Assembly (NCBI RefSeq): GCF_006228385.1
Contig: NZ_CP039852.1
Span: 310,001-374,000 of the forward strand
From: Salinimonas iocasae
GTDB taxonomy: Bacteria > Pseudomonadota > Gammaproteobacteria > Enterobacterales > Alteromonadaceae
Direction: 5' to 3'
Length of the DNA: 64,000 nt
Shown: piece by piece, positions 18,510 through 28,342 of the stretch
Layout of the letters: every line of letters starts with the position of its first letter
Numbering within the stretch: position 1 is the stretch's first letter
Program-made: the position numbers and the translations under genes
The notes under the pieces: generated by a model
What the model was told of the DNA's origin: nothing
The model's database searches: none
What the model saw: only the letters and a program-made list of their open reading frames with translations

Positions 18510-19814
18510 TTACTGAACCAGCTTCTTAACTGCCTGTATCAGCGACTGCATACCAGATTTTACCTGCTCGACACTACCTGAAACTGATGTAACAGCATCC
18601 TGTCCCTGGGAGGCGGTTTTGTCGATGTCATTCATTTGCGCGTTGATGTCGTCGATAAGCCCGGAGTTTGTGGTGACCACATCTTCGATATCCTGCGTTG
18701 CATCGCTGGCTCTTGCTGCAAGTGTGCGTACCTCGTCTGCAACTACAGCAAAGCCGCGACCAGCTTCACCGGCTCTGGCGGCTTCGATTGCTGCGTTCAG
18801 TGAAAGCAAATTTGTTTGTTCGGCAATGCTACGGATAGTACCTACAATGTTTCGGATATCAGTTGCCTGAGCTGCAAGTTTTTCGCTGCTTTCATTGGCT
18901 ACCGTAACCTGTTGTCGGATAGCGGCAGATATATCCTGAGCTGACGCCAGCGAAGATATGGCTTCGTCTGTATATTGTGAGGTGGTTGCTGATGTGTCTG
19001 ATGCCAGGTTGATAGCATTGGTGGCGGCCTGTATGCGAGGAGTAATGTCGGTTGCAAACTTAACAATCCGTTCAACATTCCCTGCATTATCGCGGATGGG
19101 GTTGTAGGTAGCCTCTAACCATACCTCTTGTTTATTACCATTAAACCGGCGGAACTTGCCCGCCTGAAATTCACCCGCGGCCAATTTGCGCCAGAAGTCA
19201 GGCTGTTCCCGGTAGAAGTCCTCGGCGCAGAATATCCTGTGATGCTTACCAATAATATCGCTGAGCGTCACTTTCATGGTGTTCAGAAAGTTTTCATTAG
19301 CATTGAGGATGTTGCCGTCAGTAGTAAACGTGATCACTGCCATTGACTGCCCTAACGCAGACAGCAAGGCTTCGTTTTCTATAGCCTTAAGATGCTCTTT
19401 AGTGATATCAGTAGCCAGCTTTATAACGCGAATAACATTTCCAAGCTCATCCTTCACCGGGAAGTAGGTGGCTTCCAGCCACAGTGTTGAACCGGACTTA
19501 TTGATTCGCTCAAACTGGCCTTTAAACGATTTACCCGCTTTTAAATCCTGCCAGAATTTTCGATACTGTTCTGAATTGACCAACGCCGGTTTACAAAATG
19601 TTCGATGATGCTTGCCAACAACTTCGTGTCTGGAATAACCAACCACATCTAAAAACGCATCATTTACGTCCAGCACGGTGCCATCAAGCTCGAACGCGAT
19701 CATTCCCATATGACCGACAATAGCCATAAAGTTATCGGTTCGCTCTTGCGTTAGTGTATCGCGGGGGGCGGCAGGTAGTTCCTTTTTTCTTAAAAATAGC
19801 ATCAGCATCTCCAT
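18510..19814 (-). CDS. soluble methyl-accepting chemotaxis protein with two PAS domains
   Basis: A cytoplasmic chemoreceptor of 434 residues with no membrane segment. Two repeated PAS domains lie at about residues 28-140 and 150-260; each contains a GKHHR.FC motif and ends in an ATDIT exit motif ([24 protein letters not shown]). The signalling domain follows, with the conserved hairpin tip ([20 protein letters not shown]) that contacts CheA and CheW. The PAS pair resembles receptors that sense redox state or small cofactors. No C-terminal CheR-tethering pentapeptide is seen. The start is uncertain: ATG at 19802 has GGAG seven bases upstream and may be preferred over the first ATG. It stands alone. 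Confidence 0.9.
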   Translation of the reverse strand: MEMLMLFLRKKELPAAPRDTLTQERTDNFMAIVGHMGMIAFELDGTVLDVNDAFLDVVGYSRHEVVGKHHRTFCKPALVNSEQYRKFWQDLKAGKSFKGQFERINKSGSTLWLEATYFPVKDELGNVIRVIKLATDITKEHLKAIENEALLSALGQSMAVITFTTDGNILNANENFLNTMKVTLSDIIGKHHRIFCAEDFYREQPDFWRKLAAGEFQAGKFRRFNGNKQEVWLEATYNPIRDNAGNVERIVKFATDITPRIQAATNAINLASDTSATTSQYTDEAISSLASAQDISAAIRQQVTVANESSEKLAAQATDIRNIVGTIRSIAEQTNLLSLNAAIEAARAGEAGRGFAVVADEVRTLAARASDATQDIEDVVTTNSGLIDDINAQMNDIDKTASQGQDAVTSVSGSVEQVKSGMQSLIQAVKKLVQ

Positions 19815-20216
19815 TTACTCTTGAATAATCTATACCAACTGCTAGTCGTAGCACAATAAGGAGCATTACCTATTGCTTATTTACGACCGCGTAATGGTAT
19901 AGGAATGAGCGCACACCACACTTTTGTTGTGACCAAAAGATGAGCTCATCTATAAAAATGTGAAATTAATATGATTGTTAACAAAGTGGGTTACAGCTGG
20001 GAATTTTTTATAAGTGGTTATAAATCAATATTTTATTTTTGTATTTCACAGTATTTGTAAAATGAAGTATCTTTAGTACGTAATTTTTTACGCTTCTGAA
20101 GTCATTTTTATATGGCGTCGATCTGGTCAGTCTTGCTCTATGCCTTAATTTATATAGACTTTTATCGTTACCTGCTTTTTGAAAGTCACTCTGAAATAAT
20201 AGATTAAGGATTACAA
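19815..20216. other. intergenic region upstream of pckA
   Basis: A 402-base AT-rich gap between the divergent chemoreceptor and pckA genes. It holds the inverted repeat at 19830-19902 and, further right, only AT-rich sequence that presumably carries the pckA promoter. TAAGGA lies seven bases before the pckA ATG. I see no small gene here. Confidence 0.6.
19830..19902. repeat. imperfect 73-bp inverted repeat with CTATACCA/TGGTATAG ends
   Basis: CTATACCA (19830-19837) and TGGTATAG (19895-19902) are exact inverted copies. Inside them TCGT pairs with ACGA, and CAAT-AGG pairs with CCTATTG around a short loop, so the whole element can fold into one long imperfect hairpin. It begins 16 bases upstream of the chemoreceptor start. 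It may be a small dispersed palindromic element or a structured leader; I found no second copy in this window. Confidence 0.5.
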
Positions 20217-21782
20217 ATGACTGTTGCCAAGGCGCTTGACCCTACCGCCGTCCATGAGCCGCTGACCGATTTAACATCGGCTGAACTGGTGGAAATTGCG
20301 CTAATGCGCAAAGAAGGAAAACTTGCAGACAATGGAGCTCTGGTTGTAGAGACTGGTAAACGTACCGGTCGTTCCCCTGCCGATCGCTTTATTGTAAAAG
20401 AGGCCTCTACCGAAAATGACATTGACTGGGGTGCGGTCAATCGCCCCTTCGATGCAGACAAGTTTGATGCGTTGTGGGATCGTGTTGACGCGTATCTGAC
20501 ATCCCGCGAACACTTTTTGTCACACCTGCAAGTGGGGGCTGATGCGAAACATGCGTTGTCGCTGAAAGTTCGAACGGAAACCGCATGGCAACATATTTTT
20601 GCCCGCAACCTGTTTATCTGCCCTGATATCTGGAACCCGAATGACGAACAGCCCTGGCAGGTGATGAATGCGCCGGGCTTTACCTGTGAGCCCGACCGGG
20701 ATGGCACAAACAGCGATGGCACGGTCATAATCAATTTTGCTCAGAAGAAAGTGCTTCTGGCAGGAATGCGTTATGCCGGCGAAATGAAAAAGGCAATGTT
20801 CTCAGTTCAGAATTTTCTGTTGCCGGCCAAAGAGGTTCTGCCCATGCACTGCTCAGCCAACGTTGGCGAGCAGGGCGACGTAACCTTGTTTTTCGGGTTG
20901 TCAGGTACCGGCAAAACCACCCTGTCTGCAGATCCAAATCGTTATCTGATTGGTGATGATGAACATGGTTGGGCACCGGGCAGTGTGTTTAATATTGAAG
21001 GTGGGTGTTACGCAAAATGTATCGACCTGTCTCAGAAAAATGAACCGGTTATCTGGGACGCTATTCGTTTTGGCACTATTTTGGAAAATGTCGTGCTGGA
21101 TGACAGCCGTACGCCAGATTATACGGACACCAGTCTGACTCAGAATTCCCGCGCCGCTTATCCTCTTGAGCATATTGGCAAACGAGTTATCGAAAACCGT
21201 GGCGGTGAGCCTCGTGCAGTCGTATTTCTTACGTGCGATGTTAGTGGCGTGCTTCCGCCAGTTTCGGTGTTGAGCGAGCAGGCGGCCGCCTACCACTTTC
21301 TAAGCGGCTATACGGCTAAAGTCGGCTCTACGGAGATTGGCTCCACCTCGGATATTGAGTCAACTTTTTCTACCTGCTTCGGCGCGCCGTTTTTCCCCAG
21401 GCCAGCCGGTGCTTATGCAGAGCTACTGAAAAAGCGAGTTCGTGAGTTTGGCGCCAAAGTTTACCTGGTAAACACAGGCTGGACAGGCGGGCCGTTTGGT
21501 ACAGGTAAGCGTTTTGATATTCCTACTACCCGCGCCATCATTGATGCAATTGTAAATGACAAACTGGCTGGTGTTGATACGGTGCACATTGACGGGCTCA
21601 ACCTCGATGTGCCGGTTAGCGTTCCGGGTGTTGATGACACGTTGCTGATTCCCAAAAACACCTGGGAAGATAAACAAAAATATGAAGAGTTTGCTGCTAA
21701 TCTGATTCAGGAATTTAATCAGAACTTCAAAAAATATAATGTGGATGAGGAGATTGTTGCCGCCGGGCCTCGCTTGAATTGA
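20217..21782 (+). CDS. pckA: phosphoenolpyruvate carboxykinase (ATP)
   Basis: Converts oxaloacetate and ATP to phosphoenolpyruvate, the first committed step of gluconeogenesis. It has 521 residues, slightly shorter than the E. coli enzyme. Visible motifs are the P-loop [16 protein letters not shown] near residue 225, the metal-binding GDDEHGW that follows, [10 protein letters not shown] near the N-terminus and [13 protein letters not shown] near residue 420. These are the ATP-type signatures. It is monocistronic, with a strong hairpin terminator just after the stop codon. Gluconeogenesis from organic acids or KDPG-pathway products fits the uronate-using lifestyle next door. Confidence 0.97.
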   Translation: MTVAKALDPTAVHEPLTDLTSAELVEIALMRKEGKLADNGALVVETGKRTGRSPADRFIVKEASTENDIDWGAVNRPFDADKFDALWDRVDAYLTSREHFLSHLQVGADAKHALSLKVRTETAWQHIFARNLFICPDIWNPNDEQPWQVMNAPGFTCEPDRDGTNSDGTVIINFAQKKVLLAGMRYAGEMKKAMFSVQNFLLPAKEVLPMHCSANVGEQGDVTLFFGLSGTGKTTLSADPNRYLIGDDEHGWAPGSVFNIEGGCYAKCIDLSQKNEPVIWDAIRFGTILENVVLDDSRTPDYTDTSLTQNSRAAYPLEHIGKRVIENRGGEPRAVVFLTCDVSGVLPPVSVLSEQAAAYHFLSGYTAKVGSTEIGSTSDIESTFSTCFGAPFFPRPAGAYAELLKKRVREFGAKVYLVNTGWTGGPFGTGKRFDIPTTRAIIDAIVNDKLAGVDTVHIDGLNLDVPVSVPGVDDTLLIPKNTWEDKQKYEEFAANLIQEFNQNFKKYNVDEEIVAAGPRLN

Positions 21783-21786
21783 ACAT

Positions 21787-21816
21787 AAAAAACGCCCGCA
21801 TTAGCGGGCGTTTTTT
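21787..21816. terminator. bidirectional rho-independent terminator
   Basis: AAAAAACGCCCGC and GCGGGCGTTTTTT pair perfectly around the loop ATTA. The A-run and T-run on either side let it stop both pckA on the plus strand and the pullulanase gene on the minus strand. Confidence 0.93.
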
Positions 21817-21839
21817 ATTTCCTTGCCTCAAGTAAAAGC

Positions 21840-24800
21840 TTAATTGCTTACCGCTTCCACCTGCATTTGTGCCGGTGTGGTGGACGTATCCAGGCGATAC
21901 CGATAAGTACCTGCCGCATCAACATTTATTACAGAGTCGCCACCATTTTCGTACACAGGGAACCACGTCTGCAGGTCAAACTGATTGCCTGAGCCGTAAT
22001 TCAGTGACCAGTTCTCTACAGCGGCTTTAAAATACGCCGTTCCAGCAGGTGTCTCGACATCGGCTGCATAAACGCCCAGCCCCTCATAAATCATCGGGTT
22101 AGCTGTTCCCCAGTCATTCATAGAGCCACGAAGATAAAGCGTTTCGGCCAGTGGCGGAACGTCGGCATAAATTGTCAGTGCCGGATTGGCGGGGTTAGAG
22201 GCATCCAGACGGAAAGCGTATGCGCCGGATGTTGCCGCGACAAAAGCCAGGTCCTGACTGCTGCCACTGTTAACAACATCCCACTGAACACCGGCTTCGA
22301 TGACCTGGCCGGAGGATGTTGCGCCGATGTTTACACTTTGCCAGTTCGCATCCGCAATTTTAAACGTATGCTGCCCCGCGCTTAGCTCAACCGATGCGGT
22401 ATAAATACCATTTGCTGTATAAGACAGTGCGTAGGGTTCAGTAGCTTGCCAGCTATTCATGGTACCGCGAATAAAGACAGGGTCTGCATAAGGGCCCGTA
22501 TCCTTCGGAGGATCAATGGCATCAGAGGTAATGGTCAGTGTGGGTGAATTAGCATCGTCGGCTGTTAATACAAACTGATAGTCAGCAGCCTGAGATACCG
22601 TCAGCGTCAGGTTATTTCCACCATTTTGCAAACCGGCTTCTACGCCCGGCGTTACCGTGAATCCGCCACCGATGTTAGCCTGGTCAAATGCCTCGTCGGC
22701 AATTTTAAATTCGTATGTACCAGTCTCTAAGAAAATATCCAGTGTATAGGTATTGTTACCCTGATAGGTGAACGGATCTGAGGTTCCCCAGCCATTCATT
22801 TCTCCGCGCAGGAACACCGGCTGGTCACCATAGGGAGGGAGGGCAGAGATACCGCTTCCCTGAGCACCTTGCTGTGTTTTCACAAGAACTGCAGTCGTCA
22901 GTCGTGGCACACTGATACTGTCATCAGTAACGGTCACATCCGCCAGTGCCGGGTCAGAAGAGGCCATTTGCGCCGGGTGCAGCGACAGGCCGCTAAATCC
23001 ATCAATAGTCTGTGTGCTATCAGAAGCATTCACAACAACCAGAACAGCATCATGCATCGGGTCGATGTCAGGCAAGCCAGTGCCATCATCAATGCTCATC
23101 ACAATAAGGCCCTGCGTCTGTTCAGCGCCGGTATTATGAAAAGCCACACGCTGCCGGATATCTTCCACGGTTTGCAATTTAAACAGCGCTGAGCTTTTAC
23201 GGATTTGCAGAAAATCTTTAAAGCTGGCATTGGCAGACTGCATACCTTGTGCGTTGATATCTGAATCTGGATTAGCACTTATCTGACGGATTTCATCCCA
23301 GCGATTCTGATTGTCCTGCGCCATAGGCAGTCCGGTGTTCCAAGCGTTTTTCACGCCAGTGAAATCAACCAGGTTAAACCAGTCGCCTGCATCATAAGTG
23401 TTTCTGTCCATGGATTTTGAGCGCAGCAGTTCACTGCCCATGTGCAAAAATGGAATACCCTGACTTAGCAACGGAATAGACAGTGCGACATTTTGAACAC
23501 GCACCCGGTCGGTCAGCGACATATCCGCCGGCAGGTTGTACTGAAGCTGGTCCCACAGGGTTTCGTTATCATGTTTGGAAATATAATGAATGCTGTCAGC
23601 CGGATCGGTAGCATACGCAGCACTTTGACCGTTCCAGTCGTAGTCTTCGCCTCGCGTTAATTCGCCGCCGGCGGTGACAAACTCGTAGTCAGTCAGACTG
23701 CCCGCCATAGAAAGCCGGATAAGATCCTGTTGGTTCAGGCTGCCATTTTCTTTGAAAATCTCGGCGCTGCGTACGGCCTCTCTGAGTCGATCATTGAAGG
23801 TGCCGATTTCAGTGCCCGCCATGCCGAACTGTGATGCCTGTTCAAAGCGGCGGTCATTGGCCACCTCGCCAAAATTCCAGCCTTCGCCGTAGAACAGCGT
23901 ATCGGCATCGACCTGGCGAACCGCATCACGGGCATCCAGCACAGCTTGTTTGGGCAGGTGACCCATCAGGTCAAAACGGAAACCATCAAAGCCGAAGTGC
24001 TCTGCAAAGCTCACCAGTGAATCGTTCATCAGTTTTGCCATCATGCGATGCTCTGTCGCGGTGTTTTCACAGCATGTAGAGTTCTCGATACCGCCGCTTA
24101 TTTCATTTAGACGGTGATAATACCCCGGCACGGTTTTATCCAGCACAGAGGTGTCAAACAAACCCGATGAAGCGGTATGGTTGTACACCACATCAAGAAT
24201 TACCTGCAGACCCATATTGTTCAGCGCCATTACCATTTCGCGCATTTCCAGAATACGGGCTTCGCCGTCAGGGTCGGTGGCATAGCTGCCTTCCGGTGCG
24301 GCGAAGTGATGCGGGTCATATCCCCAGTTGAAACCATCCAGCGCTCGCATACTGTTTACCAGTGCCTGCGCATCACCTGTAGCAGGGTCATAGCTTTCAA
24401 GGACATCCCATAGCACTGCATTTTCAGATTCCACGCCGCATACAGGGGCCGTGGGAACCTGATCACACAGTCTGCCAACCGTATCGGTTAAATCAACACG
24501 GGTATTTTCATCTTCATTTATTGATGCAATGTCGTTGGCAGGTAATAGATGTATGTGGGTCAGGCCGGCATCTGTAAGCGACTGAAGATGATTGACCGGG
24601 GTCGAGTTCTGTTCAGTAAATGCCATGTATTTACCGCGATGCTGTGGGCTGACTGATTCATCTCGAATACTGAAGTCACGAATATGCGTTTCGTAAATCA
24701 CTGCATCTTCCGGGGCCGGAAGGGCAGGGCGCAAACGGTCGGTCCAGCCTTCCGGCGCAAGATCCGAAGACTGCGTATCTGACAGATTTACAAACTGACT

Positions 24801-25988
24801 ATATTGGCCATTAGTTGACAGGCTAACCGAGTAAGGATCGCTGGTGGTCAGCACTTCAATAGCATCTGTACGAGGGTGATAAACTTCAATCTCGTATTGA
24901 TAAAACAGACGGTCCAGAGAAGGTTTACCCCCCTTGAAGCGCCAGATTCCCGTTGCTTCATCGAACTCCATCTCGCGCTTACCACGGGGCTTTTTGTCCT
25001 CACTGAAAACATTCAGTGTGACCGATCTTGCAGTAGGTGCCCACAAGGCGGCTGTAATATGATTTCTGCTATACACCACGCCCAGTTGTGCCTCATCAGC
25101 ATCATTGCTGCCGCTTGTGTAAAGGTGGTCCAGCAACTGAGGTATCTGTACCCGGGTGATATCTACAATCTCACCTTCGCTGTCGCGGGCAACCGCCATT
25201 AATTGTTGTCTGGCCAGCGCTTTCGCCTGTGCAGCGTCAATATTCAGCGTAAATCCGGTAAAGCTATCCAGATGAGGCAGGGAGCTTCTGATATCTGAAT
25301 CAACAGAAGCCGGCTGCAGTGGAAGGCTCTGAGTGCCGGTGAAGATACCATCTTCCAGTGCCATTGATGCATCATCTGCATAAAACAGCGAGTAAGTTTG
25401 GGCAGCCTGCGTATCAACCTGCCACAGGAAGGTATTTGTCTCAATCCAGTGCGCGCGTGCGCCATCGATAGAGGCGGGGCGACTGGTCAGCGGCTCGTAC
25501 CAAACCTCTGGGTAGCCGTGGAAGGTAAACCCCTCTTGCCCCTGAGCGGGTTCGAACTTGCTATTGGCATTGCCCAGCGCCTTTTCATCACCCTTGTGAA
25601 CGATAAAGTTATAGCAGGAGGCGCCTGGCTCGGTCGTTAGAATATAGTACGCGCCATAGTCCGGGTGAATACCGTCAGCGGGGTAAGGATTGCCCCAGTT
25701 GTTGAAATGTGTGCTGTCTGATGTTGGAGATGCATACTCGCCACATCCTTCACCGTTCCAAAGATGAAGACCCCAGCCGTCGTAATTTTCATCATCACGT
25801 GAATAGAACAGGGCAATCTCATCGGGAGCTAAATCCAGCACTGCCTCAATGCTCTGGTCAGAGTCAGAGGAAAGCAGCTGAGTACGGGAATCTGACCCGA
25901 AGTCATTCATGCTTACTGTAATTGCTTGTGAACCTGCTTGATACAACATAAACGACGAGGCGGTTACAACCGTCAGTAAATGTTTCAT
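21840..25988 (-). CDS. secreted type I pullulanase (GH13) with three tandem C-terminal repeat modules
   Basis: Hydrolyses alpha-1,6 branch points in pullulan, starch or glycogen outside the cytoplasm. The protein is 1382 residues with a signal peptide at 1-23. Order: a CBM41/PUD-like starch-binding region (about 45-170, WGLHLWNGEGC), a linker domain, a CBM48-like domain near 300-390, the GH13 barrel (about 430-960) and C-terminal beta domains. The catalytic triad is readable: nucleophile D673 (GFRFDLMGH), acid E702 (YGEGWNFGE) and stabiliser D807 (SKHDNET); VVYNHTASSG is region I. Three modules starting (V/L)(F/Y)(L/I)RGxMNxW follow at 1058, 1171 and 1284, exactly 113 residues apart, probably extra glucan-binding domains. 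No lipobox is seen. It is not next to other starch genes here. Confidence 0.93.
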   Translation of the reverse strand: MKHLLTVVTASSFMLYQAGSQAITVSMNDFGSDSRTQLLSSDSDQSIEAVLDLAPDEIALFYSRDDENYDGWGLHLWNGEGCGEYASPTSDSTHFNNWGNPYPADGIHPDYGAYYILTTEPGASCYNFIVHKGDEKALGNANSKFEPAQGQEGFTFHGYPEVWYEPLTSRPASIDGARAHWIETNTFLWQVDTQAAQTYSLFYADDASMALEDGIFTGTQSLPLQPASVDSDIRSSLPHLDSFTGFTLNIDAAQAKALARQQLMAVARDSEGEIVDITRVQIPQLLDHLYTSGSNDADEAQLGVVYSRNHITAALWAPTARSVTLNVFSEDKKPRGKREMEFDEATGIWRFKGGKPSLDRLFYQYEIEVYHPRTDAIEVLTTSDPYSVSLSTNGQYSQFVNLSDTQSSDLAPEGWTDRLRPALPAPEDAVIYETHIRDFSIRDESVSPQHRGKYMAFTEQNSTPVNHLQSLTDAGLTHIHLLPANDIASINEDENTRVDLTDTVGRLCDQVPTAPVCGVESENAVLWDVLESYDPATGDAQALVNSMRALDGFNWGYDPHHFAAPEGSYATDPDGEARILEMREMVMALNNMGLQVILDVVYNHTASSGLFDTSVLDKTVPGYYHRLNEISGGIENSTCCENTATEHRMMAKLMNDSLVSFAEHFGFDGFRFDLMGHLPKQAVLDARDAVRQVDADTLFYGEGWNFGEVANDRRFEQASQFGMAGTEIGTFNDRLREAVRSAEIFKENGSLNQQDLIRLSMAGSLTDYEFVTAGGELTRGEDYDWNGQSAAYATDPADSIHYISKHDNETLWDQLQYNLPADMSLTDRVRVQNVALSIPLLSQGIPFLHMGSELLRSKSMDRNTYDAGDWFNLVDFTGVKNAWNTGLPMAQDNQNRWDEIRQISANPDSDINAQGMQSANASFKDFLQIRKSSALFKLQTVEDIRQRVAFHNTGAEQTQGLIVMSIDDGTGLPDIDPMHDAVLVVVNASDSTQTIDGFSGLSLHPAQMASSDPALADVTVTDDSISVPRLTTAVLVKTQQGAQGSGISALPPYGDQPVFLRGEMNGWGTSDPFTYQGNNTYTLDIFLETGTYEFKIADEAFDQANIGGGFTVTPGVEAGLQNGGNNLTLTVSQAADYQFVLTADDANSPTLTITSDAIDPPKDTGPYADPVFIRGTMNSWQATEPYALSYTANGIYTASVELSAGQHTFKIADANWQSVNIGATSSGQVIEAGVQWDVVNSGSSQDLAFVAATSGAYAFRLDASNPANPALTIYADVPPLAETLYLRGSMNDWGTANPMIYEGLGVYAADVETPAGTAYFKAAVENWSLNYGSGNQFDLQTWFPVYENGGDSVINVDAAGTYRYRLDTSTTPAQMQVEAVSN

Positions 25989-26322
25989 TAGGCATCCTTT
26001 TTTTATGGGTACAAAGGTCGCGCGGAAAGGGACAGCAGAACGTGCCCTGCCGGTAGTGCGTTGTTAATCAGATGTAACTGACGTGTATCCTAAATGATGA
26101 AATTTTGAGCTTCCAGCAGAAGCGCAATGAATACGTATGTAACGCGCTCGATGAAGGCGCAGGTGACAATGTGAAGGAGGAGGGGAAATAAATAATACAA
26201 TATAAGCACAAAACCGTGGGCGTGATTTAGCCGTAGCCACTACTCAATCTCGTATTCTTGAGTCAGAGGCTGGCTCAAATGCAGTGGATGCGACTTCCAG
26301 TTTCATATTGAAGGAGCCCCCG
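25989..26322. other. divergent intergenic region, pullulanase / sorbosone-type dehydrogenase
   Basis: A 334-base gap that must hold both divergent promoters. I see no coding frame worth calling and no convincing operator. AAGGAG seven bases before the ATG at 26323 marks the right-hand start, and AAAGGATG marks the left-hand start. Confidence 0.55.
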
Positions 26323-27597
26323 ATGAGAAAAACACCACTGGCACTGGGTGTAGCAAGTTTACTGAGTTTACCGGCATTTGTTGTCAACGCGCAGGTCGCT
26401 GTTGAGCCGCAAAACGGTTACGCAATGGGCGAGAAAGTTCCTCTTCCGGAACCTTATGCTACGAAGTCTGCTGACCGCCGCACAAAGGTTATCGGCTGGC
26501 CCGATGATGTCACCCCAACAGCCCCCGATGGCTTTACCGTAAAAGCCTTTGCCAGCGACCTTGAACATCCACGGTGGCTGCATATTCTGCCAAATGGCGA
26601 CGTACTGGTGGCAGAGTCGAATGATGCCAAAAAAGGCAGTGCGGATCGCATAACGTTGTTAAGAGACACAAATAACGACGGTGTGGCAGAGGAGCGCCAT
26701 GTATTTTTAGAAAAAGGGCTGAATCAGCCGTTTGGCATGGCGCTACACAAAAACCACTTCTATGTTGCCAATACCGATAACATCACGCGGTATGAGTACA
26801 AAGAAGGTGCCGATGCAATTAAAGGCAAAGGCGAAGTGATTCATTCACTGCCCTCTGGCGGGTACAACCACCACTGGACCAGAAATATTGAAGTTAATGA
26901 TACGCAGGATAAATTGCTGCTGACCATTGGTTCGTCGAGCAATGTTGGCGAGCACGGCATGGAAAAAGAGGAACGCCGCGCAAAAATTTTTACTGTCGAT
27001 TTGGATGGCGGTAACGAACAGGTTTACGCCTGGGGCCTTCGAAATGCCAACGGGCTGGACTACAACCCACATACCGGCATGTTATGGGCAGCGGTTAACG
27101 AGCGGGATAAGCTTGGCGACAATCTGGTGCCAGACTATGTAACCAGTGTGCAGGAAGGCGGCTTTTATGGCTGGCCCTATAAATATTTTGGTGAGCATAT
27201 CGATCCTCGCTGGAAAGATAAAATGCCTGATGATTTGCCAGAAAAAACCATCGTACCGGACATCGCGCTGGGTAATCATACTGCCACCCTCGATTTAGAA
27301 TTCTACGACGGTGAAAGCTTTCCCGCTCGCTATCACAACGGACTGTTTGCCGCACAGCACGGCTCCTGGAACCGTGCGAAGTACAATGGGTACCGAATTG
27401 TATTTATGCCCTTTGAAGATGGTGAGCCTACCGGAGAGATTGAAGAGTTTCTGGGCGGTTTTATAAAGGATATGGACACCGATGAGGCATATGGTCGCCC
27501 CACAGCGGTCAGGGTAACCGATAACGGTAAGTTGCTGGTCGCGGACGATGACGGAAATACCATCTGGTCTGTACAGGCTGACCAAAAGTCTAATTAG
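26323..27597 (+). CDS. periplasmic sorbosone/glucose-dehydrogenase-like beta-propeller (PQQ type)
   Basis: A 424-residue soluble aldose-dehydrogenase-like protein of the glucose/sorbosone dehydrogenase family, which oxidises sugars or sugar aldehydes with PQQ. ATG 26323 is chosen for its AAGGAG site. A signal peptide covers residues 1-23 (LLSLPAFVVNA). Propeller motifs include LEHPRWLHILPNGDVLVAES near residue 80, GYNHHWTRNIEVN near 185 with the likely PQQ-facing histidines, and AWGLRNANGLDYNP near 235. No heme motif is present, unlike the quinohemoprotein at the left end of the window, so electrons would go to a separate acceptor. The substrate is unknown. Confidence 0.85.
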   Translation: MRKTPLALGVASLLSLPAFVVNAQVAVEPQNGYAMGEKVPLPEPYATKSADRRTKVIGWPDDVTPTAPDGFTVKAFASDLEHPRWLHILPNGDVLVAESNDAKKGSADRITLLRDTNNDGVAEERHVFLEKGLNQPFGMALHKNHFYVANTDNITRYEYKEGADAIKGKGEVIHSLPSGGYNHHWTRNIEVNDTQDKLLLTIGSSSNVGEHGMEKEERRAKIFTVDLDGGNEQVYAWGLRNANGLDYNPHTGMLWAAVNERDKLGDNLVPDYVTSVQEGGFYGWPYKYFGEHIDPRWKDKMPDDLPEKTIVPDIALGNHTATLDLEFYDGESFPARYHNGLFAAQHGSWNRAKYNGYRIVFMPFEDGEPTGEIEEFLGGFIKDMDTDEAYGRPTAVRVTDNGKLLVADDDGNTIWSVQADQKSN

Positions 27598-27697
27598 CAT
27601 TTGGTTATTCGCGGCTATACTTAACTTAATGAGAGTGAAAAGCCATGCAGTCAATCGGGACTGTATGGCTTAGTTCATAAGTTAAGGGTAGAAGCCT

Positions 27698-28342
27698 ATG
27701 CCGTATCAACCCCTTCAGGAATCTTATTATGACCGGCGCTTCGGATGCGAAGCCATCAAGTTGCTGCCCGGCCAGTATGCCGCTACTGCTGCACAGAAAG
27801 TCCTTGTTGCAACACTGGGTGGATGTGTCACTGCTTGTGTATTTGATCCGGTAAATCGAGTGGGCGGCATCAACCGTCTGCTATTACCTTCGTCAATGTA
27901 TACGCCTTTATGTGCAACCGCTCGCCACGAATACGGCGAAGAAGCCCTGAATACGCTGGTTTCCAGAGTGCTGCAGTTGGGTGCTGAAAAACCGCAGCTT
28001 TGCGTAAAATTGTTTGGCGGTGCTGACATTTTAAATCTGGGTGCTGAGTCAGCGCCGGGCAAGTTAACGGTAGATTTCGTCGCGCAGTATTTCAGACATC
28101 AGCGCATTCCTATTATCAATGCAGATACGGGCGGAACTATAGCGCGTAAAGTCTATTTTTTCCCCCGGACCGGCGAAGTGCTGATTAAAAAAATAACGCG
28201 TTTTAACAATGACACTATACTGGCTCGAGAAAGCGAGCATCGCTATCATCTGAGTCGGCAGTTGCTAAAAACGCAAAATAAATCATGCCATTTTGAGCAG
28301 GACCACACCACCTACAATGAGCAAAACGCCGGCTATACGTAA
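27698..28342 (+). CDS. cheD: CheD-family chemoreceptor glutamine deamidase, catalytic His replaced by Arg
   Basis: CheD deamidates glutamines on chemoreceptors and can bind CheC. This 214-residue protein has the fold signature TLGGCVTACVFDP with nucleophile C43. The catalytic histidine expected 17 residues later (family consensus GGxNHFMLP) is arginine R60 (GGINRLLLP), encoded by CGT. The next conserved block, KLFGGADIL, is intact. The residue change suggests lost or altered deamidase activity, perhaps leaving a binding role. It is not in a chemotaxis operon, although two chemoreceptor genes lie within 10 kb. Its last 60 bases overlap the 3' end of the convergent SMR gene. Confidence 0.88.
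   Translation: MPYQPLQESYYDRRFGCEAIKLLPGQYAATAAQKVLVATLGGCVTACVFDPVNRVGGINRLLLPSSMYTPLCATARHEYGEEALNTLVSRVLQLGAEKPQLCVKLFGGADILNLGAESAPGKLTVDFVAQYFRHQRIPIINADTGGTIARKVYFFPRTGEVLIKKITRFNNDTILARESEHRYHLSRQLLKTQNKSCHFEQDHTTYNEQNAGYT

Noticed and set aside
20204-20734. Long minus-strand open frame (176 codons) opposite the start of pckA
   Set aside because: It lies fully antisense to a strongly conserved gene, has a serine/arginine-rich composition typical of shadow frames, and lacks a ribosome site.
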